Assembly (NCBI RefSeq): GCF_023051105.1
Contig: NZ_JALKIL010000020.1
Span: 21,580-85,579 of the forward strand
DNA from: Anaerobiospirillum sp. NML120449
Lineage (GTDB): Bacteria > Pseudomonadota > Gammaproteobacteria > Enterobacterales > Succinivibrionaceae
Length of the DNA stretch: 64,000 bases
Direction: 5' to 3'
A program made the translations under genes and the position numbers. Shown piece after piece: positions 8,964 to 18,958 of the stretch (the stretch's first letter is position 1; every line of letters begins with the position of its first letter). The notes beneath the pieces were generated by a model, which did not search any database, was not told where the DNA came from, and worked only from the letters and a program-made list of their open reading frames with translations.

Positions 8964-10443
8964 CTGGATACAAAAAGAGGAAAGGTATAAGGACAAAACT
9001 CTGCGGCCCTCTGACGCTCTGTCAAAGCTGGCCTTATGTATTGTTCCTTAAATTCTGTAGTGGTAAAGCATGCCCCTCTGCAAGCCAGTCCCAATGTAAA
9101 AAGGTGTAGAACCATGGCTTTGTGATATGGCCGCCAGCACTTACATTGCTGGTAAGGCGCCATAGCAACTGTCAGCCCCGTACTGATAATGACTGTAAGT
9201 AGAGTGGTCGGGCTGCAGGCCATTGGGCTTCGATTAAGACCAGGTCATGAGCTTTACTGTAGATATGAGGCAGAATGAGCTTAGGTACTCATGCTGAGCC
9301 AGGTGTACTTATTCATGAGGATACCCGGCTTTTCTGTACAGATAAATCAAGATACTGAGGATGCTGGCTGTCTGCATATGCGGTCTGCAGGACAGCTCTG
9401 CTCTGCGTTTGCTGTCTGCAGGACAGGCCTGGCTGCCTCTTTATGACAGAGGCCCGCAACGACATCTTCAGCTTAAGCATGCTTTAGCAGGCTGAGGCCT
9501 GCTCTGTATGAGTACTTTGAGTGCTTTGAGATCCTGACGAAACTGCATCTGAGCAATGATCAGCGCAGCATATCAATAATAAACTGCATGGGAAAATATT
9601 ACTGAGGCCGGAGCCGGAGCGCAATAGCACTGCAGCGGTCATGAGGTCAGGCAAAATCCCCATGCAGGTCCGTTCCCTGCTGTGATTCCCATATAAAAGG
9701 ACTTTTTAAAATGTCCCTGCCTGGATGGATAATTTACATCTGCAAAACTGTGTCATCAAAGCCGAACAGCTGCATCAAAAAAGACCAGAACTACCTGTTA
9801 ACCACCTGAACTTACTGTTTTTCTGCCAGGCTTTCCCCCGGGCCTTCAGCAGCCAGGTCCCCATAAACATCATGGCATTGCGCTGCGATGGCATGGCATC
9901 GCATGACATGGCATGGCATGACATGGGCTGTCTGCAAGTCTTGATGGTAAGACTTGTTGAGCGTGAGATACTCCTGCCTCGTCAGGTCTGACTCTTTGCA
10001 GGCGCCAGAATTATGGTTGACAGCGACAGCAGCAGCGGCAGCGGCAGCAGCTGCTGCGTAACAGCGCAGCATGCCTGTTCTGATATGGTGTTATCGGGTG
10101 AGCTGGCTACACAAAAGAAAAACGGCCGCCAGTTGGTGACGACCGTATCTAACAACCAAAATGATAATCGTTATTCTGATTGCCCGTGGCGGCACCGGAC
10201 CACAGCGCGTCACATCGCACTGTGGCATGGCGGTTTCAGGGCTGGCAAGAGACCTGCCCATCAGGGCATGGGCACCATGGGCACGGCCTTTATGGGGACA
10301 GCCACCATGGGATAAACAGTCATGTGCATGACCTTTACAGGCATGGCCATCATGGGCACAGCCATCATGAGCATATGGCCCATGGGCGCTGCCTTGCGGC
10401 ATTTTGCTGGCCGCTGTGTCAGGCTGTCGTGTGTGCCTGATAA

Positions 10444-11400
10444 TTACAGGTCCAGAACCAGCTTGCCGGACTTACCGGAGCAGCAGCAGGCCAGGAGGCG
10501 CTTGTTATCGCGCTCGTCATCCTCGTAGTACTGGTCGTTGTAGGCAACCTCGCCCTCAAGCACATTAACCTCACAGGTACCGCAGGCACCGGCACGGCAC
10601 AGGCACTGAATCTTAGGGCCCTTGATACGCTCGATGGCCATCAGTACGGTCTCACCTTCTTTGGCTTCGACAGTGATGCCGGACTTCTCAAGTACCAGAG
10701 TAAAGGCACCGTTGGAGGACGGCTCAACCTCGAAGTACTCAATATGCAGTCTCTTCTCATCGATATTGTGTTTCTTGCACAGACTCTTTAAGGCATCGGA
10801 GAGCTTTGAGTTACCGCAGGCGTAAATGGCAGTGCCCTCAGGCAGAGCGGCAAATACGGCATCGAGATCGGCACGGGTGCCACGGGCGGTTACGTGAACC
10901 TTGACTGAATCCTTGAACTGGCCGGTGGTCAGTTCCTTTTCAATGACATCATCCTCATCATCGTGCTTTAAGTACATGAGTTCGTACTTGCGGCCATCTT
11001 TGGCCAGCTCATGAATCTGGGACATGAATGGGGTAATGCCAATACCGCCGCCGATGAGCAGGAAGGCGGAGGAGCCATCGAGGGCAAAGAGATTGTTTGG
11101 AGTGCTGGACTTGATAACGTCGCCGACCTTGAGCTCATCGTGCATGAAGATGGAGCCGCCACGGCCGTTTACTTCCTTCTTTACGGCAACCTGCCAGGCA
11201 GAGCGATCAAAAGGAGAGGAGCACAGGGAGTAGGCATTGGAGAACTGCCTGTCACCGGAGCCAAACTGCAGATAGATGTGGGCACCACCGGTGAACTCAG
11301 GGAGATCTGAACCGTCAGCAGACTTGAGGGTAAAGCGCTTTACCAAAGGGGAGAGCTGCTCAATCTCAGTAATCTTTACGTCAATGAAGTTGTTTTCCAT
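10444..11400 (-). CDS. cntB: Carnitine monooxygenase reductase subunit (CntB/YeaX-like)
   Basis: A 318-residue Rieske-oxygenase reductase of the phthalate dioxygenase reductase type. It has a flavin-binding beta-barrel (NAYSLCSSP near 55-63), an NAD-binding domain (GGGIGITP near 117-124) and a C-terminal plant-type [2Fe-2S] ferredoxin domain with Cys268, Cys273 and Cys276 in CRAGACGTC and Cys305 in LLACC. The role is to pass electrons from NAD(P)H to the Rieske cluster of the oxygenase encoded 2.1 kb upstream. A longer frame starts at 11457, but ATG 11400 (MENNF) has a CAGGA sequence 9 nt upstream and matches the family start. In most genomes the reductase gene sits directly next to the oxygenase; here a repeat-rich spacer separates them. 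Substrate specificity comes from the partner. Confidence 0.85.
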   Translation of the reverse strand: MENNFIDVKITEIEQLSPLVKRFTLKSADGSDLPEFTGGAHIYLQFGSGDRQFSNAYSLCSSPFDRSAWQVAVKKEVNGRGGSIFMHDELKVGDVIKSSTPNNLFALDGSSAFLLIGGGIGITPFMSQIHELAKDGRKYELMYLKHDDEDDVIEKELTTGQFKDSVKVHVTARGTRADLDAVFAALPEGTAIYACGNSKLSDALKSLCKKHNIDEKRLHIEYFEVEPSSNGAFTLVLEKSGITVEAKEGETVLMAIERIKGPKIQCLCRAGACGTCEVNVLEGEVAYNDQYYEDDERDNKRLLACCCSGKSGKLVLDL

Positions 11401-13503
11401 ATTTTTTGTATCCTGATTTAGACGGTTTTGTCTGTTCCTGAAACCATGCAGCCTCACCGCACCTGACTTTCAGCAATGGGCTGCCTTGTCTTCAATGCTG
11501 TCGCTCTGACACGGCTCATCAGAGTATGGTTCTTAGAGCCACCTTCTGGCTTTGTGAATTACAACATGGTCTGCTGGCTGTACTTCCGTGCAGCAGTGCA
11601 TCTGTTTGCCGGCTGTACTTCCGTGCAGCTGTGCATCTGTTTGCCGGCTGTACTTCCGTGCAGCTGTGCAGCTGTGCAGCTGTGCATATTTTGGCTTGCT
11701 GCGCCCCTCGGGGCAAATCACCATCAAGTGAGGGTCAGTAACTGTCTTGCTTCCAATGACCAACTGGCCGGACCTTAATCATGGCCCTATTGCCCTGCCA
11801 ACCGTAATAGCGGTGACAAAGCCGGAGCTGCCTGAGCTTTGAGCCGGGCAGCCTCCCTGCTGTTGTATTGCAACTTGGCAGGCTTGAGCCTGCAAATCCT
11901 GACAGTTTGCCACTGCCATGTGACTCAGGTAAAGAGCTGGCATATGACTTTGTGAGCGCCAGCCTTTTCCGGCAGTGATATTGATGTCTGTTTTTCTCTG
12001 ACAGTGATGACAGCCATGCAGCCTGGTTATCGACTTTCTGCTGACTTGCTTATGATTTACAGTCTTACTTACTGACAGAAAATACCGTTGCCTGCTGGCC
12101 CATTAATCTTTGTCATGGCTTGCCATGGGGCTGGCACACTGTTGCGTCCAGCATGGGGGCTCAATGCATTGTTAATGAGCCCTTGAGCTCCGGCATGCAG
12201 CGGCTAATGCTGCACGTTAGGAAATAAAATTTCTGCCCGCAAAGTCTGAACTTTGAGGTCTTGTTAATGCCCTTATGAGGCCGAATGAAAGTGAGCAGCT
12301 TTGTGCTCAGATGTAATTGTTCCTTTGAGGCTGTGATGGCGCAGCCTGAGTTAACTGCTCAGATCTGCAAAATGAGGAGCACAGTCTTGCAGCTGCGCCA
12401 TGCTGGCAGGTCCGGTTGCGGGATGGACCTGCCTGCCTGAGACTGACCGGTCAGTACCGCTGCCTGGACTGGGGAAGCCCGGTCAGCGGCCTGATGGAGC
12501 ATGGCAGAAAGCCGGTATGGCGGTCATTCTGGTTTAACCGCCATAAGAAGCTGCATGAGGATTGACATGCAGCTGCCCTGTAAACAGCTGCAGACAGAGT
12601 CCACAGGCATGCCCGGCAAAACCTGCACCAGATATGTTCTCCTGACAGATGCGAGCGTGTCAGACCAGGCGCATCCGGTCTGTAACAGACACTGAGGCAT
12701 GATTTCAGCTCCACTCAATTGCGTCGCTGTATGGAGCTGAAAATCGCAACCTGGCTGCAGGCTCTGATGACAGTCAAGGAGCACAGCTGTCACTTCAGGC
12801 ACTGCCGCCATGAGAGCCGCAGTGACTGCGTTACGATCGTATCTGACAGGAAGAACATTGCTGATGCCGGTGACAGCGCCATAAAACGCTGCCATCTGCA
12901 GGCCGGAACACAAGGTATCGGCCTCAGGCCTGTAAAGGCCTGTGCTGGCTTACATCCCTGTCCTTTTGCGGGGTGGACCATGGCTGTAAGACGGTCAGTT
13001 TGCAACTGCAGACTGAGTTCCGGAGCTCCCGGACAAGTTCCCGGTAGCCCCAGGGGCCGGCTGCGCAGGCTGCCTGCCCCGGTGCCATAAGCCGCTGCTG
13101 CTCCTGCCCTGGGCGCTGAAATCTCAAATCAGAGTCAGAATGATTCATGATATCAGCGTCCAGGACAGGGGCAACAGCATTCAGCACAGCTGAATATTAC
13201 TTACGGCCCCTTTCAGAGGATGGTCCATATTTCAGGACTGTACCTTGAGGTCGATGACGGAGCTGACTGTTCGCCCGCACTTGACTGAGCCTGCGCTCAG
13301 CTGCTGCCGGACGGCCGCGCCACCGCGACTTAAGGCCGCTCTGAGAAGTTTTTTGTCCTGCCCTGCTCGAAAGTACAACAGGGCTAAAACACACCTGTGA
13401 GCTCCGGGACTTAGCCCGGGTCCCGGACCTTCGTGAGCAGTCCGGGACACTGCCTTATTAGGACGGCAGCGGCCATTTAGTGAGAGCTTAAGCTGCAGAG
13501 CGC
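11401..13503. other. 2.1 kb spacer between the oxygenase and reductase genes
   Basis: No credible gene on either strand; the open frames are short and unrelated to known families. It includes a 35-bp tandem repeat near 11.6 kb and two interlocking CCGGGAC/GTCCCGG hairpins near 13407-13447, 60-100 bp after the oxygenase stop. The latter have no T-run and are not clear terminators. Confidence 0.6.
11576..11700. repeat. 35-bp tandem repeat, about 2.7 copies
   Basis: Copies of a unit starting GGCTGTACTTCCGTGCAGC begin at 11576, 11611 and 11646. The third dissolves into GCAGCTGT repeats. Confidence 0.85.
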
Positions 13504-14646
13504 TTACTTGTCGCACTTGCCCAGCTTGTCTTCAGTGTAGTACTGAGCAACGAGGGAGTGGAAGTAAGCGATACCGTGCTCGGAAACACCTGAACCGGTG
13601 CTGTCAGCCATGATACGGCCCTGGCCACGGTAGCCACGGGAATGCAGGCCCTTCTGTACGGACTCAACCAGACTCAGATCCTCTGGACGGAATACGTCGC
13701 GGTACCATACGATGAGGTCCTTCTGGTACTGAGTGAGCTCTTCGTTGGTGAAGAAGATGTCATAGTGCTGCAGAGTGGTCTCGGCATCCAGTGGGTACTC
13801 GAAGATTGCTGTCAGCATGCCTGGAACTGGAGTGGCGTTCCACATGGTGCATGGCCACAGCCAGAAGCCAGAGAAGGAAGAGCTGTCACCCTCGAAAGCG
13901 AAGGAGGAGTCAGAGGAGATAGCACGACCCCACTGTAAGGACCAGTTTTTGTACATCTTGTGCCAGTAGTCACTTACCTGTACGGAGGAAGCGAAGTCTG
14001 GGTGGGATGGACCGCAGTGGTAGCACTCCATGTAGTTGTCAACGATGTTCTTCCAGTTGGCTGGGGTCCTGGTTACAAAACGGGCGGCCAGCTTGAGGTC
14101 ATACATCTCTGGACGTGCCTTTAAAGCGGCATCCTTGAGGCCTGGAAGCTGGTCTTCAACAGTGGTCTTGCACTCAGGATCCATGTTGATGAATACGAAA
14201 CCGGCGTACTCTTCGACCTTCATTGGGGTCAGGCAGGACTCATCGAGGTTGAAGTCGTATATGTTCTCGCTGTTAGGAGCGGAAGCCATGGTGCCGTCGA
14301 GCTTGAAGGTCCAGGCGTGGTAAGGACAGGCGATAACGTTCTTACAGGTGCCGGAGCCCTCGATGAGGCGGTGACCACGGTGCGGACAGACGTTGTAGAA
14401 AGCACGCAGCTGATTGTCACGACCACGGACAATTAAGATGGACTCATTTAATACTTCGCGGGTTACATACTGATTTGGCTTGGCTACCTCGCTGACATGA
14501 CACATGCACAGCCAGGACTTGGCGAAGATCTCGTCAGCCTCATAGTTAAAGGCATCCTGGGAGGTGTAGAACCTGGCTGGCAGGGTATAGGCCTTCCTGG
14601 CGTCCTTGCAGAAGTCATGTGGTAAGGTGAAGCTGCAGGCTTTCAT
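13504..14646 (-). CDS. cntA: Carnitine monooxygenase oxygenase subunit (CntA/YeaW-like Rieske oxygenase)
   Basis: A 380-residue Rieske non-haem iron oxygenase. The [2Fe-2S] ligands are Cys87 and His89 (CPHRGH) and Cys107 and His110 (CPYHAW). The mononuclear iron site is His210, His215 and probably Asp323 (in PEDLSLVE). Glu207 in MECYHCGPSH sits where CntA-type enzymes have a bridging glutamate, while most Rieske oxygenases use aspartate; this supports the CntA/YeaW group, which cleaves carnitine to trimethylamine and malic semialdehyde using O2. Related betaine or choline-type substrates cannot be excluded. An open frame reaches 14724, but ATG 14646 has AGGAGA at ideal spacing. A BCCT quaternary-amine transporter lies upstream on the same strand and the reductase 2.1 kb downstream, which fits a quaternary amine pathway. 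Confidence 0.85.
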   Translation of the reverse strand: MKACSFTLPHDFCKDARKAYTLPARFYTSQDAFNYEADEIFAKSWLCMCHVSEVAKPNQYVTREVLNESILIVRGRDNQLRAFYNVCPHRGHRLIEGSGTCKNVIACPYHAWTFKLDGTMASAPNSENIYDFNLDESCLTPMKVEEYAGFVFINMDPECKTTVEDQLPGLKDAALKARPEMYDLKLAARFVTRTPANWKNIVDNYMECYHCGPSHPDFASSVQVSDYWHKMYKNWSLQWGRAISSDSSFAFEGDSSSFSGFWLWPCTMWNATPVPGMLTAIFEYPLDAETTLQHYDIFFTNEELTQYQKDLIVWYRDVFRPEDLSLVESVQKGLHSRGYRGQGRIMADSTGSGVSEHGIAYFHSLVAQYYTEDKLGKCDK

Positions 14647-15214
14647 AGTTATCTCCTGATGTGTGTATAAAAGGCCGGCTGTTAACGCAAAGTGGATACC
14701 GGCGGGGGTTTTTACATGGAGCACTTACAGGGCAGTTCCCATAATCATCCTCACGGACCGGCAGCACAAGCTGTTATGCCGCTCCCTGCTGCGTCCCTGC
14801 AGCCAGGAGTATCTGCCTTTGCAGATCATTAATGACCTTAAGGCAGCGCCGTCCGGAGTCAGACCTCAACAACATTGCTGTCCTGGGTGTGCTCCTGAAA
14901 ATCCCCTGTATGTTGGATCAAAGCTCCGGGGTATAAATCCTGCCGGGGCCCCTGGGGACCGCTGTCAAAGACTTCATATGCCTCTTATAAAACTGCAGGC
15001 CTCAAAGACGCTGACAGTCCCGGAAGGATTTATATTCTGTGATGCTCAACAGTAAGCATCGAACTGTTGTCCCGGGCATACGGTACATATCTGCAGTACC
15101 CGAGGAAACTGAGGCTGTAAGCCCGACCAGTACTGCCCGTCTCATTTAAGAGCCTCACGGCACAGTAAAGGTCGCTGTAATTCTGCTGGTGTTTTGTTCA
15201 GCTGTTAAGTCATG

Positions 15215-15298
15215 GACTTAATTCAGACTGTCTATGACTTAATTCAGACTGTCTATGACTTACTTCAGACCGTCTATGACCTACTTCAGGCCATCCAG
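15215..15298. repeat. 21-bp tandem repeat, four copies
   Basis: GACTTAATTCAGACTGTCTA-type units begin at 15215, 15236, 15257 and 15278; the last two have diverged slightly. Confidence 0.9.
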
Positions 15299-15437
15299 GC
15301 CTTTGCAGGGGCAGTGATTATTTGACAGTACCGGCATCCCAGGCACTATTTACTGTGCGGCGTGCCTGCCGCTGCATCGTTCTGGCTCTTGCCCTGAAAG
15401 GTTTTGACCTGTACTGCTGCTCACCTGAGTGACTTAG

Positions 15438-15482
15438 CTTTATCAGACCGGGCTTTATCAGACCGGGCTTTATCAGTCTGAG
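15438..15482. repeat. 15-bp tandem repeat, three copies
   Basis: CTTTATCAGACCGGG begins at 15438, 15453 and 15468; the third copy is altered. Confidence 0.85.
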
Positions 15483-15683
15483 CTTTAAGGTGAGACTGTA
15501 AATTCAGGGCACTGAGCACCTGATGGTGCTCAGGCCGGGGCGGTCTTTGTCAGACCTCGTTACCCTTATCAGGGAGGTAGTGACAGCATTTAGTCTGTCT
15601 GCAGCTTCCTGCTGCTTTCCCTGAGCCCGGGGCTCAGGGATGTGCCTTTTGGGCTGGCAGCATCCTGCTGCCGTAGTCAGTTT

Positions 15684-17402
15684 TTAGATTATGGGCGTTT
15701 TATCGTCCTTAACCTCTTCCTTGCGGGCCTCTTCTCGGGCCTTTTCCAGTGCTTTGGCATGTTCTGCCTCAGCGCGGGCATCTACCCTGGATCCTACTGC
15801 GAAGTTCTGCTCTTCGTCGTGAGCCTCAACCTTGAGCACGTAAGTGTCGATGGTGTGGGCTGGAACATGACCGTAGTCATTGAAAAGCCACTTTAAGAAT
15901 CCTACAAAGGTAATGAGCAAAATTGCCAGGAAAGGAATACCAGTCATTACCGCTGAGGTCTTAACAGTCGACAGTGGAGCGTCGGTGTAGAGAATGGCCA
16001 GCGGAATCAGGGTCAGAATCACACACCAGAACAGATTCATGGCACGGGAAGGATCCTCACCTTCACCAAGGTTACGGGTTGCAGTAGCAGCCATTGCGTA
16101 TGCTACAGCGTCCATGTGAGAGGCCAGCATGATAACCATGAGGAACAGGAATACAGCAAGTAACAGAGTTCCTAATGGCAGCTTGTCGAGCAGCTGGGCA
16201 ATTGCTGCGTCACCTCCAAGGCTGTTAACAATTTCAACTGTGTTAACACCGCCGGAGATGAACTCGTGGATTGAGTAGCTCTCCAGTACACCAAAGTAGA
16301 ACCAGCAACCTGAGGTGGAGCCGATAATCAGGGCCCAGATGAGCTCCTTAATCTTGCGTCCGGCAGATACGCGGGTTACGAACATGGCCATACCTGGAGT
16401 GTAGGAAATCCACCACAGCCAGTAGAACACTGTCCAGGACCTGGTAAAGTCGCCTGTGCCAAATGGCTCAGTGTATAAGGACATCTGGAAGTAGTTCTGT
16501 AAAGTAAGACCAATACTGCTGGTGATATTGTTAACGATGAACTGGGTAGGACCAAGAACAAGGACTACGAAAGCCAGAATCAGAGAGCCGTAACCCACGA
16601 TGGAGCTTAACAGCTGCATACCCTTGCCGATACCGATGTAGGCTGACAGAGCGAAGATTGTGGCTGCACCTATGGTTACAATGGCCTGAACGGTAAAGTT
16701 GTTAGGAGTACCGATCAGGAATGACAGACCGTTGGTTAAGGTAGCTACGGAAATGACCAGAGATAAAGTCAGAGCACCTACTGAGGCATTGAGGAAGATC
16801 AGATCCACAATTCTGCCTACAGCGCCATCGGTACGAACCTTGAAGATGGCGGAGATGATGCTTGACAGTGCCAGACCCTTGTTCTTACGAACATGGAAGT
16901 GGTAAGCCATGATTACCGAAGCTACAGCATATGTACCCCATGCACCAACACCCCAGTGGAAGAAGGAGAAAGGAACGGACATTTCCATAGCTTTAGTAGA
17001 GTTTGGCTCAAGGCTCAGACCTGGTCCCTGATAGTAGTAGCTCCACTCAATGATGCCCCAGTAAAGAGCTGATGCTCCCATGCCGGCACAGATAAACATG
17101 AAGATCCATGGCAGGGTCTTGTATTCAGGCTCCTGGTCACCCAGTCTGATATTGCCGTACTTGCTGATAGCTATGTAGACAATGAAGACAAATCCTGCCA
17201 GCACAATTGCCTGGATGATAGCGCCAAGATAAGAGGTAATACCGTTAAATATGGTACTGGCCCACTGATTGGTCACATCCGGCATGGTACTGATGGCTAT
17301 TGCAATAAGCAAAATAGACAGCATGGAAATAACAATAAGCGGCTTGTCGCTTCGGGTATTGCTGCTCTTTACAGTGCTGCTCTGCCCCGACGGTGAGGTC
17401 AT
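15684..17402 (-). CDS. BCCT-family quaternary amine transporter
   Basis: A 572-residue betaine/carnitine/choline transporter with about 12 membrane helices. The signature aromatic segment is [14 protein letters not shown]. Compared from memory without gaps, its Trp-Trp, Tyr and the Met four residues after that Tyr fall where CaiT has substrate-contacting Trp323, Trp324, Tyr327 and Met331, which might mean Na+-independent exchange; this needs an alignment. The tail is charged and Glu/Lys/Ala-rich. ATG 17402 has AGGAG 7-8 nt upstream, whereas the longer frame would begin with TTG at 17438. It lies upstream of the CntA-like oxygenase on the same strand, so carnitine or a relative is the likely cargo. 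No terminator is visible between the two. Confidence 0.88.
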   Translation of the reverse strand: MTSPSGQSSTVKSSNTRSDKPLIVISMLSILLIAIAISTMPDVTNQWASTIFNGITSYLGAIIQAIVLAGFVFIVYIAISKYGNIRLGDQEPEYKTLPWIFMFICAGMGASALYWGIIEWSYYYQGPGLSLEPNSTKAMEMSVPFSFFHWGVGAWGTYAVASVIMAYHFHVRKNKGLALSSIISAIFKVRTDGAVGRIVDLIFLNASVGALTLSLVISVATLTNGLSFLIGTPNNFTVQAIVTIGAATIFALSAYIGIGKGMQLLSSIVGYGSLILAFVVLVLGPTQFIVNNITSSIGLTLQNYFQMSLYTEPFGTGDFTRSWTVFYWLWWISYTPGMAMFVTRVSAGRKIKELIWALIIGSTSGCWFYFGVLESYSIHEFISGGVNTVEIVNSLGGDAAIAQLLDKLPLGTLLLAVFLFLMVIMLASHMDAVAYAMAATATRNLGEGEDPSRAMNLFWCVILTLIPLAILYTDAPLSTVKTSAVMTGIPFLAILLITFVGFLKWLFNDYGHVPAHTIDTYVLKVEAHDEEQNFAVGSRVDARAEAEHAKALEKAREEARKEEVKDDKTPII

Positions 17403-17825
17403 GATTAATGCTCCTATACCTGTTTTATGTTCTCTCAACTAACTGGTATTGCTTTTTGTGCTCAGGCAAGAAAGACTGTGGGGGTACACAATTTCCTGTC
17501 AGCTGAGTGTTTGATCAGACTGCACTGCAACTGCCGGCAGTCCTTACAACGCTCTGCCTGGGCAGACCGTCATCGGGCTGTAATAGCCACAAGTGCTCAT
17601 GTATTACTCGTTAAAAAGTAGTACTGAAACAAATCTGTATCTGCCGCAGATCCTGAACGTGCTATTGAGCAGCACCACAACAGTCAGATTCAGATTGCCC
17701 TCCGGATTTCTCAGGACCTCACGGCCCGAATGCACCCGGCATGTCTGTTTGATTGATGGGCACATTATTGGCGATCCGATACACGATTAATGTGACTGGG
17801 ATCCTGAAAAAACCTTACCTGGCTG

Positions 17826-17981
17826 ATACCGTTTTTCATTTGAAAATCCTGTTTTTACAGTAAATCGGTATTTTCTGTTTTTTCAAAGGTACGATTTGTT
17901 ACATTTTCCCTGAAATAAAGATCTCATATATACGCTGTTTTTAGAGATTTAAGGTAATTTAAGCTCTGAAAACAGGATTTT
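17826..17981. other. AT-rich structured island
   Basis: ATACCG (17826-17831) pairs with CGGTAT (17866-17871) and encloses two perfect hairpins, TTTTCA/TGAAAA and CTGT/ACAG, giving a three-way-junction shape. A 13-bp perfect inverted repeat also links AAAATCCTGTTTT (17843-17855) with AAAACAGGATTTT (17969-17981), an alternative pairing. It lies about 425 bp upstream of the BCCT start on the minus strand. Confidence 0.5.
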
Positions 17982-18509
17982 TAGCCACAAATACTACTTG
18001 GGAGCAGTTTTTCACTGAAAATCACCCGCCAGCTGAAAATTTCATCTCAAAAAGCAGATAGATCGCAATACAAGCCATTTCACAAACAGCCCTCAGCACC
18101 TCACCTGCCGGGTTTCATCCTCCACCTAAGTGATAAACATGCCATTTTCATCACTAAAAGTGCTTGTATACAAGCTGAAAGTACCAGCTCAACCCCCATC
18201 CCCTAAATCACATAGCCCTAAAATCGGCAAAAATCTATCTTCCACCACAATCAAAAATGCCACTGCCCGGTCCCTGTCCGGCTCCTGCCAGGACAAAAAG
18301 CCGAAAAAACAGGACAAAAAAGCGTCCCGGCCCCGGCTGCATGCCCACGCCACTTGCCAGTATCTGCGCAACCATAACAGCCAGAAAACCAGGTCTGCTG
18401 AGCAATAAGCGCAACCTTATTAATGGGGCTGAATATCCCTTGTTTTGGGGACTGCTCATAAGGAGTGAGATCTTTTGGCGGAAGTGCCGCTGCCAATCAG
18501 AAACTAAAC

Positions 18510-18542
18510 AGGGTGCCCCATGCTTCACGCATAAGGCACCCT
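18510..18542. other. Isolated two-tier hairpin
   Basis: AGGGTGCC (18510-18517) pairs with GGCACCCT (18535-18542), with an inner ATGC/GCAT stem. On the plus strand it runs into ATTTG. No gene ends nearby on either strand in the right orientation. Confidence 0.5.
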
Positions 18543-18716
18543 ATTTGTGCAACTCTTTCATATGGCAGCTTACGCACTTTCAAACGGGGCCGGTGAACCC
18601 TCCAGTATTTTTGTTCAATACCACTTGAGAGCCATAAGTTGTTTCACTAGACAATCTCTAAAACATATTATGAAACATACAAAGCACAGAAATTGTTTTC
18701 GACTATGATTTATAAA

Positions 18717-18755
18717 ACCAAAAAGCCCTCACATCCATAAGGATATGGGGGCTTT
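18717..18755 (-). terminator. Terminator of the alcohol dehydrogenase gene
   Basis: On the minus strand AAAGCCC and GGGCTTT pair (18755-18749 with 18728-18722), with CATATCC/GGATGTG-type pairing inside, followed by TTTTGG. It lies about 200 bp after the dehydrogenase stop codon. A second hairpin, CGTATTTC/GAAATACG (18765-18785), sits between them. Confidence 0.75.
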
Positions 18756-18958
18756 GAATAACCCCGTATTTCCGGGTGAAATACGAGGACTGTGTAAATA
18801 CTGTATCCCTGATCCGGGAATATGCTGCCAATAAACACCGGTGAAACCGAATAACCCCCAGCTTATAAGGCCACTTACTGTGTCAAGTGCCTGCTGGCTA
18901 AGACAGGGATGGGCTGGTGATGGTGATGATGTTGCTGTGGCTATGTGCTGGAGGCGCA

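Larger units (their letters stand above)
7463..10443. other. 3 kb spacer without a credible gene
   Basis: Open frames here are short or of biased composition and have no recognisable family or ribosome binding site. The stretch contains a 23-bp repeat, a TTGCC-rich cluster, a 34-bp repeat, a strong minus-strand terminator with no gene upstream of it, a CATGGCAT-rich patch near 9880-9940 and CATGG-rich sequence near 10250-10390. Confidence 0.6.
14647..15683. other. 1 kb spacer between transporter and oxygenase genes
   Basis: No gene seen. It contains a 21-bp tandem repeat and a 15-bp tandem repeat. No regulator gene and no clear terminator between the two minus-strand genes. Confidence 0.6.
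17403..18958. other. 1.55 kb spacer with an AT-rich structured island
   Basis: No credible gene. From about 17780 to 18010 the DNA is markedly AT-rich with nested inverted repeats. Further hairpins lie at 18510-18542 and 18765-18785, and the terminator for the alcohol dehydrogenase at 18718-18755. Confidence 0.6.
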
